Below, one piece after another: positions 43,006 to 46,648 of a stretch of DNA of 46,648 bases. Made by a program: the position numbers and the translations under genes. The stretch is from the NCBI RefSeq assembly GCF_900107485.1, contig NZ_FNQE01000030.1, positions 1 through 46,648 of the forward strand, in the 5' to 3' direction. This DNA comes from Proteiniborus ethanoligenes (GTDB lineage: Bacteria; Bacillota; Clostridia; Tissierellales; Proteiniboraceae). Numbering within the stretch: position 1 is the stretch's first letter; each line of letters begins with the position of its first letter. The notes beneath the pieces were generated by a model. It was not told the DNA's origin. It saw nothing but the letters and a program-made list of their open reading frames with translations, and did not search any database.

Positions 43006-44874
43006 TTAATCAATATATAGATATGTCTTCTTTGCAAAACCTGTATTCTTCCACCATTTTTTAAGAACAGGCAGCACATAATAATCTAATCCAAGTGTGC
43101 TTCCAGAACCGCCTATTAAGGCAATACCTGCTACAAAGTACCATAGCATTTCCGTTGGTGCCATTCCAGAAGACCATATCATTAGTCCCATTGCTAATGT
43201 TATTAAAGAAGCTAAAGCTGTGAATAAACCTGCTAATAATAGTAATCCTACTATTATCTCACCTATTACCATTCCTGCTTGGAAGACTTCAGCTAATTTT
43301 GTATAGCCTCCATCAGGTGTATAGAAAAATGCATTCATTGACCATTCAACAATATTTTCAATAAATCCAGGAACCGGTAAAGCTTCTCCCCATTGTGACA
43401 CTACTTCTGCAGCCTCTCCTGCTGCTTGTGAAGCTGCTGCTACTGCATCTGATGCACCACTTGTAGCAGCAAGTGGGGATGCTGGTATCAAGAATATCTT
43501 TGAAGGATCCTCTAAAATACTTGGTAATTTCTCTAATCCTTGTACTAGCCACTTATATCCTACAAACAATCTAAGTGGGAATAGCCAGAAATTTGGAGAG
43601 CGTTTAGCTAAATGTCCGCCTATAAAGCTTCTATTATCTTTTACATTGAAGAATTCATACATAATATAAGACCAGCATTTATTGAATCCAGCTACTTGGA
43701 AGAAGTACAGTATATTAATAAAATGTTTAGCAAGCATTGCAAAGAAGCTTGGCAATCCAAAGAATTTACCCGGTAAACCTACATGTGCAACACCATATTT
43801 GCCTCCTATACAAACCATAGCTCCATGGAATGAAGGCTTATATGATTTCTTTTCTCCACCTTTAATATCTGCGTAAATATTGTTTGCAACCAACGGAGCA
43901 GAATGTTCTGCATTCTCAACCATTTGAGGAACAGGTCTTTCTTCTCCCTCTGGTATATAAAATATATTATCTCCTACTACATAAACATTATCATAATCTA
44001 CTGATTGAAGTTTATCATTTGTAACTATTCTTTTTCTACCTTTTTGTTCAATATCTAAATTATCTAGCAGGTCAGCACCTTCCACACCTGCTGCCCATAC
44101 AATGGTTTGAGATTCTATTGTGCCTTTTTCTCCCATTATTACAGCATCTGGTTTAACTTCTGTAATCCCAGCATTTGTAATTATTTCAACCCCAAGCTTT
44201 CTTAGTCTTTTTTCCGCTTTATTAATTAGCTTATCTGGAAATATTGGAAGTATCTTAGGTAATGCATCTACTACATAAAGCTTTACCTCTTCCTTATCTA
44301 CATAGAACTCTTTACATAGTCTATCCTTCCATTCTCCAAGCTCACCTATCATCTCTACTCCAGTAAATCCAGCACCAACTACTACAAATGAGAGCATCTT
44401 TCTTCTTTTCTCTGGGTCATTTTCTTTTACAGCTTCCCTAAACATATGAAGAATATGTTCTTTAAGCTCTACTGCATCTTCATAGGACCAAAGCTTCTTA
44501 GTATATTCCTCTGCACCAGGCACGCCAAAATAAGTTGGTTTACAGCCAGTACCTAATACTAAATAATCGTATTTGTAATTACTTTTTTCTGATTTAAGAG
44601 TATTATTTTTAAAGTCAATGTCTGTTATTTCGTCAAGTACAACGTTTACCTTTCTCTTAGCAAAAACCTTTGAAAACTCAATTCTAATAGAATCCTCTGG
44701 AACTCTATCAGCAGCAACCTCATGTAATTCTGTCAACATTGTATGATAAGGCTTTTTATCAATCAATGTAATCTCTACGCTGTCATCTTTTTTAAACAAT
44801 TTACCAAGCTTTTTTGCTGCTATGATACCACCATAGCCTCCGCCTAGTACTATAATTCGTTTAGTATCAGCCAT
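43006..44874 (-). CDS. ndh: Type II NADH dehydrogenase with C-terminal membrane domain
   Basis: A 622-residue protein. Residues 1-about 400 are an NDH-2 with IIVLGGGYGGIIAAKKL (FAD), VVVGAGFTGVEM (NADH) and VYVVGDNI. Residues about 425-610 are an added membrane domain with four hydrophobic segments, DoxX-like (NFWLFPLRLFVGYKWLVQGLEK; GMVIGEIIVGLLLLAGL). Ordinary NDH-2 is about 400 residues. It passes electrons from NADH to quinone. Listeria's electron-export Ndh2 is also over 600 residues with an extra membrane part. The polyprenyl synthase is directly downstream. Confidence 0.9.
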   Translation of the reverse strand: MADTKRIIVLGGGYGGIIAAKKLGKLFKKDDSVEITLIDKKPYHTMLTELHEVAADRVPEDSIRIEFSKVFAKRKVNVVLDEITDIDFKNNTLKSEKSNYKYDYLVLGTGCKPTYFGVPGAEEYTKKLWSYEDAVELKEHILHMFREAVKENDPEKRRKMLSFVVVGAGFTGVEMIGELGEWKDRLCKEFYVDKEEVKLYVVDALPKILPIFPDKLINKAEKRLRKLGVEIITNAGITEVKPDAVIMGEKGTIESQTIVWAAGVEGADLLDNLDIEQKGRKRIVTNDKLQSVDYDNVYVVGDNIFYIPEGEERPVPQMVENAEHSAPLVANNIYADIKGGEKKSYKPSFHGAMVCIGGKYGVAHVGLPGKFFGLPSFFAMLAKHFINILYFFQVAGFNKCWSYIMYEFFNVKDNRSFIGGHLAKRSPNFWLFPLRLFVGYKWLVQGLEKLPSILEDPSKIFLIPASPLAATSGASDAVAAASQAAGEAAEVVSQWGEALPVPGFIENIVEWSMNAFFYTPDGGYTKLAEVFQAGMVIGEIIVGLLLLAGLFTALASLITLAMGLMIWSSGMAPTEMLWYFVAGIALIGGSGSTLGLDYYVLPVLKKWWKNTGFAKKTYLYID

Positions 44875-44997
44875 TGATTTACCTCCCTTTATTTATAGCA
44901 TTCAAAGAGCAAGCCTTTGAATTAAATATTTATTTATGCATAACACATGGATGATGTTACCTTCTATTTCTAAAGTTTGATAATACACAAACTATCC

Positions 44998-45033
44998 TAG
45001 TTAAAATATTATCATATACTTGTCAAATGTCTA
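44998..45033 (-). promoter_or_regulatory. Promoter of ndh
   Basis: Two overlapping options on the minus strand: TTGACA (45021-45026), 17 bases, TAACTA (44998-45003); or TAGACA (45028-45033), 16 bases, TAATAT (45006-45011). Confidence 0.5.
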
Positions 45034-45067
45034 TATTTGCTAAGTTTTTGGTCATTAGGGATACTTT

Positions 45068-45095
45068 TTGTTAATTTTGTTCATAGGATTATAAT
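45068..45095 (+). promoter_or_regulatory. Promoter of apbE
   Basis: TTGTTA (45068-45073), 16 bases, TATAAT (45090-45095). The leader would be about 120 bases. Confidence 0.5.
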
Positions 45096-45219
45096 ATTAA
45101 TTTTACTTTAAAGGTGCTATTATTAGTGCTATAATGATTTTGTCACAATATTGTATATTTTAGGTTTTAATTATTTGTTTACGATTGCGAACATTTATAG
45201 ATTAATTTGGAGGATAGCT

Positions 45220-46284
45220 ATGAAAAAAAATAATAAAACAATAATATTTGTGTTACTTGTCACAATAGTTGCCCTTGGAGCTTTTATTTTTGTTAATAAA
45301 AATAAAGGCACGAATAATTCAAGTGCTAATTTAATAACTGAAAAATCTGGATTCATGCTGGGAACATTAGTTAAAATTAAACTCTTTGAACCACAGCCTG
45401 AAGAATTGTTTGAAGAAGCATTTAACATTATTGAAGATATTGAAAACAAAATGAGCATAAATATAAAAGAAAGTGAAGTTATGGAGATTAATAAAAATGC
45501 GGGTAAGGCTTATGTTAAGGTGTCTCCTGAAACTTATTTTGTTATTAAAAAAGGAAAATATTATTCAGAAATCTCAAATGGAAAATTTGATATAAGTATA
45601 GGACCTTTGGTTAAGCTTTGGGGCATAGGTCAGGAGGGTGCAACTGTACCACCACAAAAGGAAATAGATGAAGCTATAAGCATGATAGGCTACAAGGATA
45701 TTTTACTTAACGAATCTGAACAGAGTGTTATGCTTGCAAATGAAGGTATGATAATTGATTTAGGTGCAATAGCAAAAGGATATACTGCTGATGTGCTTGC
45801 AGAATTTCTAAGGTCAAAGAATATTAACAGTGGAATAATAGACTTAGGTGGTAATGTATTAGCCTTAGGAGCAAAGGATGGAAAGTACCCTTGGAGCATT
45901 GGTGTTCAAAATCCCTTTGATCAAAGAAATAAGTCTATAGGAGTATTAAAGGTCATAGATAAAACCATAGTTGCATCTGGAGTATATGAAAGATATTTTT
46001 TTGAAAGCGGCAAAAGATACCATCATATTTTAGATCCATTCACAGGCTATCCTGTAGAAAATGAGTTGATGAGTGTTACCATAGTTGCAGATACGTCTAT
46101 TGATGCTGATGGATTATCGACTACAGTATTTGCTTTAGGAATTGAGAATGGAATGAAGCTAATTGAAGGCCTAAATGGAATTGATGCAATTTTTGTAGAC
46201 TTGGATAAAAATGTTTATGTGACAAGTGGTCTTAAAGATACTTTTACGATTGATAATGACGAATTTAAGGAAAAAAGCTTCTAA
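45220..46284 (+). CDS. apbE: FAD:protein FMN transferase (ApbE)
   Basis: A 354-residue ApbE with an N-terminal membrane helix (about 7-26) without a lipobox Cys, so it is anchored facing outside. Motifs: MLGTLVKIKLF, DISIGPLVKLWGIG, IDLGAIAKGYTAD, GIIDLGGNV, and DADGLSTTVFALG. It moves FMN from FAD onto Ser/Thr of exported flavoproteins using Mg2+. The FMN-lipoprotein at 41311 is an obvious target. The ATG at 45220 has GGAGG 7 bases upstream; an in-frame ATG at 45151 lacks an RBS. Confidence 0.93.
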   Translation: MKKNNKTIIFVLLVTIVALGAFIFVNKNKGTNNSSANLITEKSGFMLGTLVKIKLFEPQPEELFEEAFNIIEDIENKMSINIKESEVMEINKNAGKAYVKVSPETYFVIKKGKYYSEISNGKFDISIGPLVKLWGIGQEGATVPPQKEIDEAISMIGYKDILLNESEQSVMLANEGMIIDLGAIAKGYTADVLAEFLRSKNINSGIIDLGGNVLALGAKDGKYPWSIGVQNPFDQRNKSIGVLKVIDKTIVASGVYERYFFESGKRYHHILDPFTGYPVENELMSVTIVADTSIDADGLSTTVFALGIENGMKLIEGLNGIDAIFVDLDKNVYVTSGLKDTFTIDNDEFKEKSF

Positions 46285-46331
46285 AACAAACACCACAGGA
46301 AATGATGTTACCCCCTAAATCCGGACTGATA

Positions 46332-46648
46332 TGATACCTCCAAAGTAGACAGTCTAATTAATTAAAATTAGATTATCTACTTGGAGGTATTTTTTATGGG
46401 GAAGAAATCACAGTATAGTATAGAAACAAAAACTCAAGCATGCAAAGACTATGAGAAAGGTAAAGGTAGTTTTCAAAGCATAGCCGAGGAAATTGGAGTT
46501 AATTGGACAACATTAAGAGAATGGTACTTTAAATATAGAGAACATGGGGTCAATGCATTTGATACTACAAAGAGAAACAATTCTTACACTAAGGAGTTTA
46601 AACTAGAAGTTATAGAAGAATATATAACTAACAAAGGATCTTATATAG
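46332..46648 (+). mobile_element. IS3-type insertion sequence, left end
   Basis: The element seems to begin near TGATACCTCC (46332). A long imperfect inverted repeat follows: ATACCTCCAA (46334-46343) to TTGGAGGTAT (46381-46390), the arms reaching inward through GTAGA and TCTAATT with a one-base bulge. The second arm contains the GGAGG of the first transposase gene. The right end is outside the window, so the ends and target duplication cannot be checked. Confidence 0.65.
46396..46648 (+). CDS. IS3-type transposase OrfA, N-terminal part
   Basis: ATG at 46396, 8 bases after GGAGG, opens a frame of 84 codons that is still open at the right edge. The protein has two helix-turn-helix units: SFQSIAEEIGVNWTTLREWY and, after NNSYTKEFKLEVIEEY, the start of a second, as in IS3-family (IS150-like) OrfA proteins with two HTH domains. 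It binds the element ends. Completeness is unknown. Confidence 0.78.
   Translation, partial: MGKKSQYSIETKTQACKDYEKGKGSFQSIAEEIGVNWTTLREWYFKYREHGVNAFDTTKRNNSYTKEFKLEVIEEYITNKGSYI

Larger units (their letters stand above)
44875..45219. other. Divergent intergenic region ndh / apbE
   Basis: 345 bases without a long gene. It holds the ndh promoter, an inverted repeat AGTTTG (44974-44979) / CAAACT (44988-44993) in the ndh leader, the apbE promoter, a second TATAAT near 45132 and a small palindrome ACAATATTGT near 45146-45155. I see no riboswitch. Confidence 0.6.

Noticed and set aside
44974-44993. Rex (NADH-sensing) operator upstream of ndh
   Set aside because: AGTTTG/CAAACT is an inverted repeat but does not match the TTGTGAA-type arms of Rex well enough.
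1-46648. CRISPR array, tRNA or rRNA genes, prophage
   Set aside because: I found no regular repeat-spacer pattern, no tRNA-like cloverleaf, no rRNA sequence and no phage structural genes.

Overview
The window is about 46.6 kb of AT-rich chromosome from a low-GC Gram-positive anaerobe, most likely a member of the Clostridia or Tissierellia. The evidence is strong AGGAGG ribosome-binding sites, frequent TTG/GTG starts, TTGACA-17-TATAAT type promoters, a T-box upstream of leuS, a CtsR operator upstream of an hsp20 gene, ECF transporters, and a pyruvate dehydrogenase cluster of Gram-positive type. Both edges are mobile elements: the 5' end of an ISLre2-type (UPF0236) transposase gene at the left and the left end of an IS3-type element at the right. 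No tRNA, rRNA, CRISPR array or prophage was seen.

Layout. (1) 390-12307, minus strand: a long cluster for salvage of 5'-deoxynucleosides (5'-methylthioadenosine, MTA, and probably 5'-deoxyadenosine). Order from the promoter: GntR-type regulator, MtaD deaminase, zinc alcohol dehydrogenase, MtnA isomerase, ECF ATPase (two fused halves), EcfT, MtnP-type phosphorylase, ECF S component, then after two hairpins a methionine gamma-lyase-like enzyme, a second MtnA-like isomerase (DrdI-like), a class II aldolase (DrdA-like) and a SnoaL-like protein. Read together: import or collection of MTA/5'-dAdo, deamination, phosphorolysis, isomerisation, aldol cleavage to DHAP plus an aldehyde, and reduction of the aldehyde. 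(2) 12417-17940, minus: a CDF metal transporter, then an operon of two half-ABC exporters plus a small unknown protein, preceded by a 26-codon leader peptide and two tandem terminators that look like a translation-controlled attenuator. (3) 18054-22490, plus: an RND efflux adaptor/permease pair, divergent from the ABC operon. (4) 22680-26023: CtsR-controlled hsp20 and, convergent, leuS with its T-box. (5) 26139-31519, minus: PadR/HAAS pair under a large palindrome, a split LysO lysine exporter with isoaspartyl dipeptidase, and a zinc-ribbon membrane protein. (6) 31588-38858: lipoate ligase (plus), a PII/DUF1538 pair, and a four-gene pyruvate dehydrogenase operon that needs lipoate. (7) 38868-46284: a CitA/DcuS-type two-component system, an FMN-binding lipoprotein, a polyprenyl diphosphate synthase, a type II NADH dehydrogenase with a C-terminal membrane domain, and a divergent ApbE flavin transferase.

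The last block is the most striking. NDH-2 with a membrane tail, a polyprenyl synthase, ApbE and an exported FMN-binding lipoprotein are the same component classes as the flavin-based extracellular electron transfer locus of Listeria, here with a sensor kinase/regulator directly behind the flavoprotein. The 5'-deoxynucleoside cluster and the leader-peptide attenuator are the other two main points of interest. All functions are inferred from reading the sequence; no database search was run.
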